Assembly: GCA_963971405.1 (NCBI GenBank)
Contig: OZ020485.1
Coordinates: forward strand, 35,979,921-36,043,920
Source of the DNA: Psococerastis gibbosa
Taxonomy: Eukaryota; Arthropoda; Insecta; Psocodea; Psocidae
Direction of reading: 5' to 3'
Length of the DNA stretch: 64,000 nucleotides
Shown: piece after piece, positions 53,603 to 63,875 of the stretch
How positions within the stretch are numbered: the first letter of the stretch is position 1
Layout: each line of letters begins with the position of its first letter
Made by a program: the position numbers and the translations under genes
Notes under the pieces: generated by a model
What the model saw: the letters and a program-made list of their open reading frames with translations, nothing else
Databases searched by the model: none
Told to the model about the DNA's origin: nothing

Positions 53603-53712
53603 CCAATCGTAATGTATCCCACACCCAATCTTGGGACTTGCACAATACGAGTGTGGCTTCGGGAAATTGGGTTCTCTTTGACTTATGGAGCACTTATGCT
53701 AAAAACTTGGAG
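53603..53712 (+). CDS. GPR158-like: GPR158/GPR179-like receptor, exon F (TM3)
   Basis: 110 bp. Acceptor TTTTATTCCAG, donor GTAAGT. It encodes PIVMYPTPNLGTCTIRVWLR, then EIGFSLTYGALMLKTW, and ends with two bases of an AGR codon. The extracellular cysteine (GTC) and the WLRxxGFxLxYGxLxxKTWR pattern are the class C TM3 signature. Confidence 0.92.
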
Positions 53713-53849
53713 GTAAGTGGTAAAAAAATCACAAACCATTATTATTTTTAATTACTTAAGTAAGAAAATAGTAAAGGAAAAAATAATAAATTGTGTACTG
53801 TTTATGTACGGTTTCGAAGTTTCATTTTACATTTCAACGTTTTTTTTAA

Positions 53850-53989
53850 GGCGCTTATTCCACCAATGTCAATAGTGATAGCAAATGTAGTTTTGACGTG
53901 GTAGCAGACATTAAGGACAGTCTAAAAATGTCTGCTACCACGTCAATACTACATTTACTATCGCTATTGACGCTGGTGGAATAAGCGCC
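53850..53989. mobile_element. PIF/Harbinger-like palindrome FB1, copy e
   Basis: 140 bp, TAA at the left and TAT at the right (one-base decay). Ends GGCGCTTATTCCACCA and TGGTGGAATAAGCGCC. Spacer GTCAATAG(T/C)GATAG(C/T)AAATG on both arms, then GACGTGGTAGCAGACAT on both. Confidence 0.85.
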
Positions 53990-54036
53990 TATAGAAATGA
54001 AACCAAATATGGGTTTAATAACTTCTTTGCTGAACC

Positions 54037-54118
54037 CTAGTTGAGTGTGAGAGAGGGACTTATGGCCCTAACTCCGCTGGTGGTCTCAGCTATAATAAAG
54101 TCATTACTTATTTATTTG
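54037..54118 (+). repeat. tRNA-Glu-derived SINE, 3' fragment (copy 7)
   Basis: Only the 3' 80 bp: CTAGTTGAGTGTGAGAGAGG, GCCCTAACTCCGC and a TTATTTATTTG tail. 5' truncated. Confidence 0.75.
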
Positions 54119-55582
54119 TTGTAGTCGCAAACCCTAACCCTACGTTAGGATACAGTATGACAACAAGTAGAAGTTGGAATCAGTTAATTACAAGGATTGA
54201 AGCGCAGAAGTCAAGGAGTACAAGTGACATTTTTTGCGTTTTGGAGTTAAGTGCACCGTAGTAGTCCTCTTGCAGCTGTTTATCCTATACAATGCAACCG
54301 AAACATCGGGACCTGTCGTTTTGACAGTGCTAGAATTCATGGAAAAGGGGTATACCTATACATTTTCAATTGAGTTCCAATATTTAGACTCAATTTTCTC
54401 GAATGTTTGTTTTGGTCACTTGCACCCTTTGGCCTCTAGGCCTTTCATTTGTTGTCAAGTATTAATTCATAAACTGCGCCTCCAAAGCAATAGCACTATG
54501 ATCTGATATGATGATAATATATATATATGACAATACAAGACTGTGTGTAATGAACAGAAAGAAATTTATTTCCAAAAATGTACAGTATGAGTTAAACGAC
54601 ACTAGTTACATATCCACCCCATCCAACGCATGATTTAATGATTGATGTTGTGAGATCATAATAAGAATTAGTAAATTAATCATTATTTCTTACAGTCAAT
54701 ACAGTAAGATAAGAAAAAATAAATACCGGTAAGATAATCGATGAGTTAGCCTAAGTTACCTCAACTTCCATGCTTTATACAGACTGTACTGCGACAGTGC
54801 ACCTACAGCGTAGCCTATAAATCAAACTACGGGTTGTTAGTCGTTAGCTAGTTACTCACTTGGTTTTTGCAGAGAATGGTAGACAGGTAACGCACATTAA
54901 GGATGTCACTGACATATGGGAAATGGACTATTCATAAAAGAATTTCTACCCCATGTGATTCATTCATATAGAACCGCGACTCAGCAGTTTTACTAGAATC
55001 TCTGTCATTTGTCATTTGCTCTCATTTGCAATTTAATTTTAACCGCTGTATCCCATTGAACAAACTAAAAATTAGTTTTTTTTATAACTTGTAATAATTT
55101 GACACTTTGTGAACTTCTCAGAAGGACAGGTACCGCGTAGTACATTACCATTCCCTCATTATATGCTTACCCACCTAGGTTGCCTAAATGGTGTTTATAA
55201 ATTCGCTGAGTTTTTGCATGTAAAATTCCAACACTTTTCAAAGCAAATGAAATATGATACCTCGAGTGAAAGTGGTTCCGTTATCTATTCTATTCGTGAA
55301 GGAGACGAATTGAAGTTAGAAAGTTTACTCCACATTTTCCAAATTCACAGGCAGAAAATCCTTGGGGACAAACAATTCACTTTCTCTGGATTTAGACAAG
55401 TATTTGACTTTGCTAAATGTATTTTTTTCAAAATTAGTTTTAAAAAAGTAGAATAAACTGTTTAAAAGATTTAGGCAACTCTGCAGTATATGTACAATGT
55501 AGACAATTGCTAAATTATACTGGATAACAGTTTTATATACAAAATGAAAGTTCTTCATGTCAACTCAGTTCTATTAGTTTAT

Positions 55583-55655
55583 AACCGAAATTAGAGGACA
55601 TAGAAAAACTGGGCTTGGCGGGATTAAACGCCTAATAATTATTTGTAAATAATGT
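55583..55655 (-). repeat. tRNA-like SINE, 3' part (relative of 51121)
   Basis: The reverse complement of the T arm and tail: ATAACCGAAATTAGAGGA and ACTGGGCTTGGCGGGATTAA. Diverged and truncated. Confidence 0.6.
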
Positions 55656-55741
55656 AGCGGTCAGAGTGATTTACTGTGCCAGCGGGCCCACTATGGCGAT
55701 TTTTATTTATTATTATTTTTAATCTTAACTTGGGATTAAAA

Positions 55742-55812
55742 ATTTAAACAAGATAATTTTACAATGGAAAGTGCTATTCAAAATTGTTTTGTTTACATTT
55801 TAAACCCCAGGA
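55742..55812 (+). repeat. Fragment related to the 34830 palindrome
   Basis: AAACAAGATAATTTTACAATGG and AAGTGCTATTC correspond to AAACAAGATAATTTTGTAATGG and AGGTGCTATTC in the 34830-35005 element. Confidence 0.6.
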
Positions 55813-55911
55813 ATAAGTTAATACTAAACGGCATAGCAGAGGTCCGCAGTAGCCTAAACGAGATTAAAGTCTGGTGACTCAGTGGTGAGTAATTTTGATT
55901 TATGCTTCTAG

Positions 55912-56126
55912 AATTTCAGTAATTTTTCACGTTCGTTCTGCAAAACCCATCCGGATTACTGATATGGACTTATTGAAAAGGCTCGGAATGATCGTCGGCG
56001 TGTTTTGTGTATTCCTGGTAATCAGAACTCTGGTGGCTCCCCCTGTCGTAATCACTGGACGCACTGCCGACGATCTCAAAGCTTACCTGTGCCGAACTGA
56101 TTGGTGGGATCATTCATTTACTTCCA
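55912..56126 (+). CDS. GPR158-like: GPR158/GPR179-like receptor, exon G (second cytoplasmic loop, TM4)
   Basis: 215 bp. Acceptor ATGCTTCTAG, donor GTAAGT. The first base completes the Arg codon of KTWR. Then ISVIFHVRSAKPIRITDMDL (second cytoplasmic loop), TM4 (RLGMIVGVFCVFLVIRTLVA) and the second extracellular loop with LCRTDWWDHSF. It ends one base into a codon. The loop cysteine (LCR) is the expected disulfide partner of the TM3 cysteine in class C receptors. Confidence 0.92.
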
Positions 56127-56665
56127 GTAAGTTTTACGTTTGCTACTTATTAGATAGCAAGGCAGAAATTGCGATATCGAATGTTTTTCAAGATGTCCAT
56201 CTCGTGAAGTCACGTATACTGTTGGACGAAGAATTGAAGAAAACCATAAAACAGTTTCTTCGATTTTATATATGTTTATTTATGCTATGGTTCGTCTATG
56301 TTCCTGATCCAACAGTACAACACATGTAACTAGTTGCGCAAGTTGATATGCATACTGTAGCCAAGGGCGGATCCAGCAGAAAATTTAGGGGGGTCACAAG
56401 TCGTATGTAAGTTTGAAAGGTAATTTTTTTCCTGCAAATTTGAGTTTTATTAATTTTTTTTTTTAATTTTTACTATCATGTGAATTTACTAATTTAGGGG
56501 GGTCATGACCCCCTGACCCTCCTGTGGATCCGCCACTGACTGTAACTTCATGTACTGTACCATGTGCGACAACTTCAAGCTTACGGTTAAACGGCCCAAC
56601 ATTGTAATTTACATTGTACTACTGTGTACGACTGTATCATATTAATAAATCATAATTTGTTCCAG
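56127..56665 (+). other. Receptor intron G-H
   Basis: 539 bp; a hAT MITE takes up its centre, otherwise nothing seen. Confidence 0.8.
56362..56538. mobile_element. hAT-like MITE, 177 bp
   Basis: Ends CAAGGGCGGATCCAGCAG and CTGTGGATCCGCCACTG. Flanks ACTGTAGC (56354-56361) and ACTGTAAC (56539-56546) agree at 7 of 8. An inner AATTTAGGGGGGTCA is repeated. It makes up about one third of this intron. Confidence 0.87.
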
Positions 56666-56804
56666 TGGAAGTTTTATTTTTAATTTGGGGGATACGTCTG
56701 TGCATTGTTGTACGCAAAGCTCCATCAGAATTTAATGAAGCCCGATTCATATCAATGGCTATTTACAACGAGTTTATTCTGACAGTCTTCTTAAAAGTTT
56801 CAAT
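56666..56804 (+). CDS. GPR158-like: GPR158/GPR179-like receptor, exon H (TM5, TM6 start)
   Basis: 139 bp. Acceptor TTTGTTCCAG, donor GTAAGT. The first two bases complete ATG split with exon G. TM5 ([15 protein letters not shown]), a short third loop ([12 protein letters not shown]) and the start of TM6 ([18 protein letters not shown]). The EFNE loop motif is characteristic of GPR158-type and some other class C receptors. Ends two bases into a codon. Confidence 0.92.
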
Positions 56805-56946
56805 GTAAGTCCCTTATAACATTTGTAGATTTTTTCAATTTTTCAAAATTAAGTCCTGACATCGGCAACAGTAATAAATAGCATGTTGGTGCGAGCGTTC
56901 CCTTAAATTATTTTTCGTGGCAAATTTTAAGACTATATTCGGTTTC

Positions 56947-57106
56947 CATGGCATGGTGGTAGTGTGCTTGCACTTGTGCGAGTCTCTGGAGACGTGTCGT
57001 ACCTTCGAACTCGATACAAATACCAATTAGGTTACTTAATGAGGCAACTAAAGGTCAATCGGATACATTCATTAAATGGTTTGCATGCAATTAACCTTTT
57101 TAAAAA
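56947..57106 (+). repeat. SINE-2 family, copy 6
   Basis: Head CATGGCATGGTGGTAGTGTG, tail AATTAACCTTTTTAAAAAAT. Internal deletion of the CTACACACC region. Confidence 0.72.
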
Positions 57107-57316
57107 ATGAGGTGACTTGATTACCCCCGAAATCACTAGCCTAATATCTACCCTAAACGAGCACAAAAACACCACAACCAATGAGAGTTTAGGTACCTGA
57201 AAACTAGTAGAGGATCCACTCTCTTGACAATTGCTCTATTTGGGGTGTTGTAGTCAGCAACATGGCCTGCAGCTGCGTTTTTCCTATGACTGGTAGAGGT
57301 ACCTATTAGGGTTGAG

Positions 57317-57512
57317 CAAGGCCGTAGCCAGGATTTTTTTTTTGGGGGGGGGGGTTTCAAAAAATTTCTTCAGAAAATGTCATTGGATATTACATAGTGG
57401 TTCTTATTTTTCCTCTCAAAATCCGATTCTATCTAGTATCAAGCCATTTAATTTCGGGGGGGGGGGGTTTGAACCCCTATGAACCCCCCCCCCTCCCTTG
57501 GCTACGGCCTTG
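57317..57512. mobile_element. hAT-like MITE, 196 bp
   Basis: Ends CAAGGCCGTAGCCAGG and TTGGCTACGGCCTTG. Flanks GGGTTGAG (57309-57316) and GGGCTGAG (57513-57520) agree at 7 of 8. Inner G and C runs make up much of its length. Confidence 0.87.
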
Positions 57513-58041
57513 GGGCTGAGTGGATTTAGTGCCGGTGGAATTTCTTTTTTTTTATCTAGTCTCCATTTCATGCATGATCGCATGATTACACCTTCCCTCA
57601 ATATTGTTTTTATGCCAGTCAAAAACAACCTGCAACCTTTCTGTCTAGACATTTTTATCTTGGTCCATAATTTTCTACAATAGAATAAAATTAGATAATA
57701 CTTTATACTTGTATTTCAAAAAAATATTATAAAAATTTTAAGATTCTTTGTAGGTACTACAAAATACACGTGATTTGGGGGGGGGGGTCTTAAACCTCAC
57801 CACCTATCACTAAGGGGGGGGGGGTGAAAAAATGTTTTAAAAAAACATCACGTGATTAATGGACGGCCCCCAATGAAATTGAGCCTGTATAGTGGTATAA
57901 AATGCACAGACAATTTACCATTACAGATTACAGGCTGGTCGATAACGTTTAAAAATACATGTACGTGATTCTGCAATAATTGGTTAATAATAAGGGTATC
58001 AGATACAGCAGTGAAGTATATCTGCTTAAAAGTTCCACTTA

Positions 58042-58425
58042 GGTGCCCATTCCATTGACCGGCTAGGGCTATTTCCAAAACGGTGACGTGGTAGCAGACA
58101 CTCAAGACTTAGGTGGCGTTTCCACCGACCTCGCATTGCAGAATTGACGGAAATGTTTATTTTCCTCTTTGCCATAGTTAAAATTGATCAATGATCATAC
58201 AATAAAATCACAAACAAACAAACTAAAATTAAAAAATGGCTTCATGGGATATGTTAATTACAAACATTTTAATAGATTTCTATAAAAAAATATAAAAAAA
58301 CATTTCCGTCAATGTCACTTGCAATCTGCAATGCGAGGTCGGTGGAGACGCTACTTAAGTCTTGAGTGTCTGCTACCACGTCACCGTTTTGGAAATAGCC
58401 CTAGCCGGTCAATGGAATTGGCGCC
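58042..58425. mobile_element. PIF/Harbinger-like palindrome FB1, composite copy f
   Basis: 384 bp, TTA on both sides (58039-58041, 58426-58428). Same nested design as 26629. Both arms carry the private variants TTCCATTGACC and CTATTTCCAAAACGG. The inner ATG frame at 58236 is stopped after about 17 codons. Confidence 0.86.
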
Positions 58426-58559
58426 TTAACAGATCAATTTTAGGCTGAATATGAGCATTGTATCGTGCACAGTATTTAAAGGTACCTATACTTTAAACAA
58501 GTACTTATAGGTAGACATACGTTATTACAATAGCATGCATGTACTATTATTGCTTTTCT

Positions 58560-58745
58560 ATGTAGAAAGAAGTATAAGAAAAGCCTCGTGATTTCGACTT
58601 TCGGGATTAGTCTAACCGTTTTGAGGTCCCTCAGGAACAAAACAAGTATTTTTCTAATTACTCGATGCACGAGTATGTATATTTTGACTTAATTCGTTTA
58701 TAATTTGGCTTATAAAAATCACATCTCAGAACATTTTTTTTACTT
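58560..58745 (+). mobile_element. Helentron-like element, diverged 5' fragment
   Basis: AGAAAGAAGTATAAGAAAAG, GTTTTGAGGTCCCTCAGGAA and TAAAAATCACATCTCAGAACA follow the order of the 5' part of the 9390 family. The GTCY tract is not retained. Confidence 0.5.
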
Positions 58746-61167
58746 ATATTTTTCACTTTGTATGTACGATCGGTATTTCATGAGAAAGTTGACTTGACAG
58801 AAAAAACGTGGAGTGGAGGACTAGAAGTGTCTGCAATTTGCTCTGAAGACCAAGTTATTCGAGCAAATTGCAAGTCATGCCCTTACAAGTTACCATACCA
58901 TGGCAGCTTCAATACATTTTGCATAGCCAGTGCTTGGATTTTCCGTGCTTGTTATTTATAATACAGAAATATTTTAAAAAAGACTAGGTCCTACCTCACT
59001 TCGGTATTTTCAAATTATGTTCAGACCATTTTATATTTAAGTTTCAGTAGGTACCCCGCACACCATTAGGTTAAGGGGGCCTACAATATATGTTGATAAT
59101 GTTGAGAAATACACGAATTATTGTTGCTATTATTATTATTATTTGTTTTCACGGACACTAAAATATTGTTAATACCCAATGAAATGAGAAAATCATACAT
59201 ACATGAACAGGTTACGCTATCATTATAAAATATGCATTAAGCACACTAGACAGTCATTTTTCATATAAGAATGAAGCTCTTGTGAAAAATGTTAAAAACA
59301 CATAAAAACTTTTACAGTCGTTTACTCTCTCGACTTTTGTAAAAGTAGTCATAGAGAGCGTTATAAACCAAATTACTGCTGCTGTCTTTATGACGTGGAT
59401 TTTGAACTTACATTCTGTTATGGCAAAATATGTAAGATGAAAATAAGAAATTACAGCTCGTAACTCAGCCTTGTGGTCTGCTCTTCTTTACCATCTCTCA
59501 GAGCACACAAAACTGACTACTGTATTTCCTCAGCGATATTACAATAGGTAATTTGTTAGAAAATAAATTACACTGTTTTGTCAAGTGAAAATTGCAAAGT
59601 ACAATACATCAGTGCTGCGGAGAGAAAGGACGAGGAAAATAAATAGCATGTGTACGGTACGATAATATTACATAGTGCTGTATGCTATAGTACTCCATAT
59701 TGTATGTTTATACTGTGTTAGAATATGGACTATACCAATGTACTAATTGCCACTCGTTTGATGTACCTTTGTAGGAAAACCGACAAATTTATTGAGCTGG
59801 TTTGCGCCAATTCTCAGCTCACGGAGTTGATTATACAGTAGGGTAGGCTAGTTACTATTTAAGCATCTCATGGTAGCCTAAGCTTAAGGGATATTGAGGG
59901 AGGCTTAGTCAGCTAACGGGAAGGGTTGACCGTTCAGATCCTGGGGTTTACTATTAGTCCCAGAATAAATAATAGTAACAGCCGTGGGGTTAAAAAGTAA
60001 AAAGCAGTAAACGCGTTTCCTACTGTGAGAGACATTAATTTTATATCTAGGTTATCTACAATATATAAGTATATCTATAAGTGTCCAGAACACCTGAAAA
60101 TTGGGCTTAATTTAAACGTACAGAAATTAATTAATTAACACCAAATATTGATACTTTCTTACAACAAAATATAGGCAACCCACTCTTTAGGAAGACATAT
60201 AGTGTGGTAACTCTAAATGACTGATCACCGATTATACCTAATTTATTAGTCGGCTAAAATTTAAAATTTAAATTAAAAATTTAATAATAGTCAGCTAACA
60301 ATGCGAAGAAACATATAGTGGAGAATAGTATTGTATATTCTGTCACTCAGTTTACGCTTCAAATGATGCCTTTCAGCATCACGCATCATTATGGCATACT
60401 GAGAAAAAAGTGGTTTGCCACAGGACATTAGGTTTTTCCCAAAGTGACAAGCACTTTGTTATTTCATGAAAGAGAAGTTGCTTGCACAAAAGGGTCTTGG
60501 GATAAAACTTTCATAGCAATTCCCGCCACAAGACAACTTACTTTTATTGGCTTAACGCACTTGATTCTTGTTAACAGCTTGCACATCAAATGCAAGACAC
60601 TTCACCTGGTTAGAAACATTGAGTCCTAATGGCAAAGTATTTTGGACCTGATAACTTTGATGGTGTGCCGCAATAAAGAAAAATGGTTTGCCTTGCGCCA
60701 ACAAAAGGTTTCTCAAGTCTTTTCTCCCAATGATCTCTGTAATTCGCATCTTCTACAAGAACCGAAGTATCTATGACGACATTCAAAATACTTCTATAGG
60801 CTTTGTAGACAAAAACAGCTTTATTCTCTGCTAACATATTCATAACTGTGAAAGATACAATATGACATTACAGAGGAATATTCAGACTTTATCGGTCGCT
60901 ACAAGCATCTTTGGGCTCTGCCGCTTAGTTTTATTGTAGTGATTATCATAGAAGTGCCTGTTCGGTCCGACGTAGCAGAATCCGGCTGAAGAATAATCCC
61001 CATAAATATACAGACGTAATATAGCATTGAAGAATTTTATTCTGAGTTTCGTAAAGGGTGGCTTAGGAAGAGCTGAACAAAAACCAAAAGAGAAGTGCCA
61101 GATAGATAAATGTTAGAATCAGCGATATCTGAGGGCTAATTTCTTATAATTGTCTCGTATTTTTCAG

Positions 61168-61273
61168 GTTGTTTTTGCAGTCTCCCGCCAACCCTGACCT
61201 GTTGTACATCATTTTCTTCTGTCATACCCAGCTGACGGTAACGTTACTCCTTTGCCTCATTTTTGGAAGCAAG
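61168..61273 (+). CDS. GPR158-like: GPR158/GPR179-like receptor, exon I (TM6 end, TM7)
   Basis: 106 bp. Acceptor GTATTTTTCAG, donor GTAAAC. The first base completes ATG. Residues LFLQSPANPDLLYIIFFCHT, then QLTVTLLLCLIFGSK: the short third extracellular loop and TM7 with its HTQL...LLxxFGSK pattern. Phase 0 exit. Confidence 0.92.
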
Positions 61274-62373
61274 GTAAACAATCACTTTTTCTATTAAAGA
61301 AAACAACTTTTTATACAATTTAGTTTCCAATAGTTAGCTGATTTTGACAATGTCAGTTACATTCGAATTTGATCAGCTATTTCCACTAATTTATCTTAAA
61401 TTATTTTGAACGGTTTATTGTGCATATTTCTACTTTAACCATTTTACCTTTAAGGAAATGTGCTCATATTATAACCTTATACAATGATATTATACGGTAC
61501 TATAGATGCATGGGTTTCTAGTTAGGTTAACAAGATCCTTAAATAATATCGACGTATGCAGTAGAGGCATCATCAATCTCGAATCTCAATAAAAGGGAAA
61601 ACATAAAACTGGCTAATCGGCGCTGTTTTCTCTTGTCTTAAATGTACTTAAATCTCATCGTTATATCTTGTTCATTCATCATTGTTATGTAACATTATAT
61701 TGCAAAAATAAATAGCTTGCAGTGTGCTGTCATGCCCGGGTCGACCTTTTGAAGAAAAACGTTCTTCAGAATCTTTACTGATTTAAATTACATTATAGGC
61801 TAGCCTACCTAATTTAACAGCACAGCTAGTGAGCACACTGTTTTACCGAAAAGTATTTCAATAATAAATAGGTGTGTTTGGTGAATGACTAGAATTTTTG
61901 GCCAAAAATAAAGTCGACTAGGTGAAATAAAATAGAATCTTAGTGAAAAAGGCTAGTGAAAACTTGGACAAGTTCCTGAAAGAAACATTGAAAGGAAGAA
62001 GATTAAACTGAACCTACTCCGTCTCGGACCGTGAATGGAAGCAAATGAAGACTTGTAATTAGGGGTGAAGCAGTCCGCCGCATTAGCGAATCCATGCCCG
62101 AGTCTCGTAAAGGACTCTGTTGAAATTGACGCGTCCCGAGCATTAATCATCTAGCGACGCTTCAGAACTATATGGTGCTACTGTACTGTACATTGAATTT
62201 CCGTCTTTGTCATTTCACAATCAGAGATGGATTACAAGTAAGCAGTAATGGCGTCGCCTCGGTACAGTAAGGACCTATAAAGAAACGCCGGTGTCCTGGC
62301 TCTCTTATTAACCAATGCTCGTCATTCGAAAACACAGTCGCCTCAACAGAATATAATTAAAAAGGCTTTTACG

Positions 62374-62598
62374 GCATGAGTTACGTGACTAAGCAGTAGA
62401 GCCGTGGTCGTTCTGAAAGCGTACTTCCAAACGTTTTGTCAACATCTGCTGTCGAAATCTACAGTGGAACTACGTGGAACATCTAAAATTGTATCTCGGA
62501 GACTCAGCAGCAAATGTTGCTGTTGACAAAACGTTCGGAAGTACGCTTTTAGAACGACCACGGCCTATCATCCCGGATTTTACTCCTTCATCACGTCG
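62374..62598. mobile_element. Foldback element, family FB2, copy 4
   Basis: GTGGTCGTTCTGAAAGCGTA and TACGCTTTTAGAACGACCAC pair, as do ACGTTTTGTCAACA and TGTTGACAAAACGT. The left arm has lost the TCCGGGATGATAGG block that remains on the right. Confidence 0.78.
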
Positions 62599-62648
62599 CA
62601 ACGGAGTTTATTTATTCTTGTATCATGCTTATTACTTGATGTCTCTAT

Positions 62649-62917
62649 AATGTTTGTTTTCCTCTATGCCATAGTTAAAATTGATCAATGATCATAGAGT
62701 AAAATCACAAACAAACTAAAATTAAAAAATGGCTTCATGGTATATGTTAATTACAAAAATTTTCATAGATTTCTATAAAAAGAAAAACAAACATTTCCGT
62801 CAATGTCATTTGCATTCTGCAATGCGAGATCGATGGAAACCCCGCCTAAGTCTTGAATGTCTGCTACCAAGTCACCGTTTTTGTAAATAGCCCTAGCCGG
62901 TCGATGGAATGGGCACC
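62649..62917. mobile_element. PIF/Harbinger-like palindrome FB1, copy g (left arm lost)
   Basis: The right outer end (GAATGGGCACC followed by TTA) and the inner element are present, but the left outer and inner arms are missing. Keeps the 53-codon ORF (62729-62890, start MASWYMLITK). The GTGGTAG block has a change (CTACCAAGTCACC). Confidence 0.75.
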
Positions 62918-63704
62918 TTATTGTCATTCAATTTTACGTTAGTTTACATATGATGCTATTGTTAAGGTGATGCCTATCTGATATTTTCTTTTTATTGGAC
63001 AAATGTCAAGCTGGAATAAACATAATCTTGCAAGAGCGCTACAGTGAAAATAAATAAAAAATTGGCTAAAGCATACAATATTATGCCTAACGTACCGGTA
63101 TACGTCTGTTTCATTTTGACAATAATTTACACTGATTTTTTTCAGAATGCTGACTAATTTATAATTCCACCGTATTACCTGTATTACCATAGCATAATCT
63201 ATTTTATTCTGCCATAATTTTCAATGGTGGGAAACTTGGCTAAGAAACAGGAGGAAATTATGAAGTAAATTAGATTTTGTCTTTAGAGTACCGTACTGAA
63301 AATTGTTTTAAAAGTTTTTGCACTGTTGACCTTTACTTAAGTTTCTAGAAATTTTCCGTACGAAAGATTGCACTCATGAAAAGAAGGATTTATAGCAGGT
63401 ATATTCTTGCTAAGGCTGTCTTTTTAATTAAGAATGACATTTAGCTTGAAAACTTTGGTGTTACATACTATATACAGTGGATATTTATTTTCTGGAGAAT
63501 ATGTCTCTTGTCAAAAAATATTACAAAACCTATACAGTAAAGTACAACATAATTTATATAAAATCTGATTATCTTTACAAAATTTGTTTGCCATCATTGT
63601 AGTTCGGCCAACCTATTGTTATTTGAACCTGAATACCATACATCTAAAATCCATCTTAAGAAAGACACTGTGTCGTGTAAACTGTACCTGTTATTCTTTT
63701 TCAG

Positions 63705-63875
63705 GTGTATATTGTGTTCAGGGACCAAGGAAAAAACGATGAACACTCTGGGACGGCATCCAAAGCTCAAACAACGTTCCTGATTAAACCAAAGTCAGTT
63801 GGTTCTCAACAAAATCCCAGCCAATCGACACTTGGACGCCAAGACATCATAAAGGATACTGATAAGGAGATGGAG
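63705..63875 (+). CDS. GPR158-like: GPR158/GPR179-like receptor, exon J (start of cytoplasmic tail)
   Basis: 171 bp, 57 codons, phase 0. Acceptor ATTCTTTTTCAG, donor GTAAGT. VYIVFRDQGKNDEHSG directly follows TM7 (FGSK). The rest is polar, rich in Ser, Gln, Lys and Asp, as expected of the long disordered tail of this family, which in vertebrates binds RGS proteins (family knowledge). The tail continues in exons beyond the window. Confidence 0.88.

Larger units (their letters stand above)
53713..55911 (+). other. Receptor intron F-G
   Basis: 2.2 kb with a PIF/Harbinger-like palindrome, a partial SINE, an inverted tRNA-like tail and a short relative of the 34830 element. An ORF at 54234-54506 starts with a hydrophobic stretch but has no other support. 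Confidence 0.75.
56805..61167 (+). other. Receptor intron H-I (4.4 kb)
   Basis: Holds a SINE-2 copy, a hAT MITE, a composite PIF/Harbinger-like palindrome and a Helentron-like fragment. 58750-61150 shows nothing that I can name. Confidence 0.75.
61274..63704 (+). other. Receptor intron I-J (2.4 kb)
   Basis: Holds an FB2 foldback and a truncated composite FB1 element; the rest shows nothing that I can name. Confidence 0.75.

Noticed and set aside
54234-54506. 90-residue ORF with a hydrophobic start, considered as a secreted protein
   Set aside because: Lies in a receptor intron, no recognisable domain and no conserved feature; the hydrophobic start alone is weak evidence.
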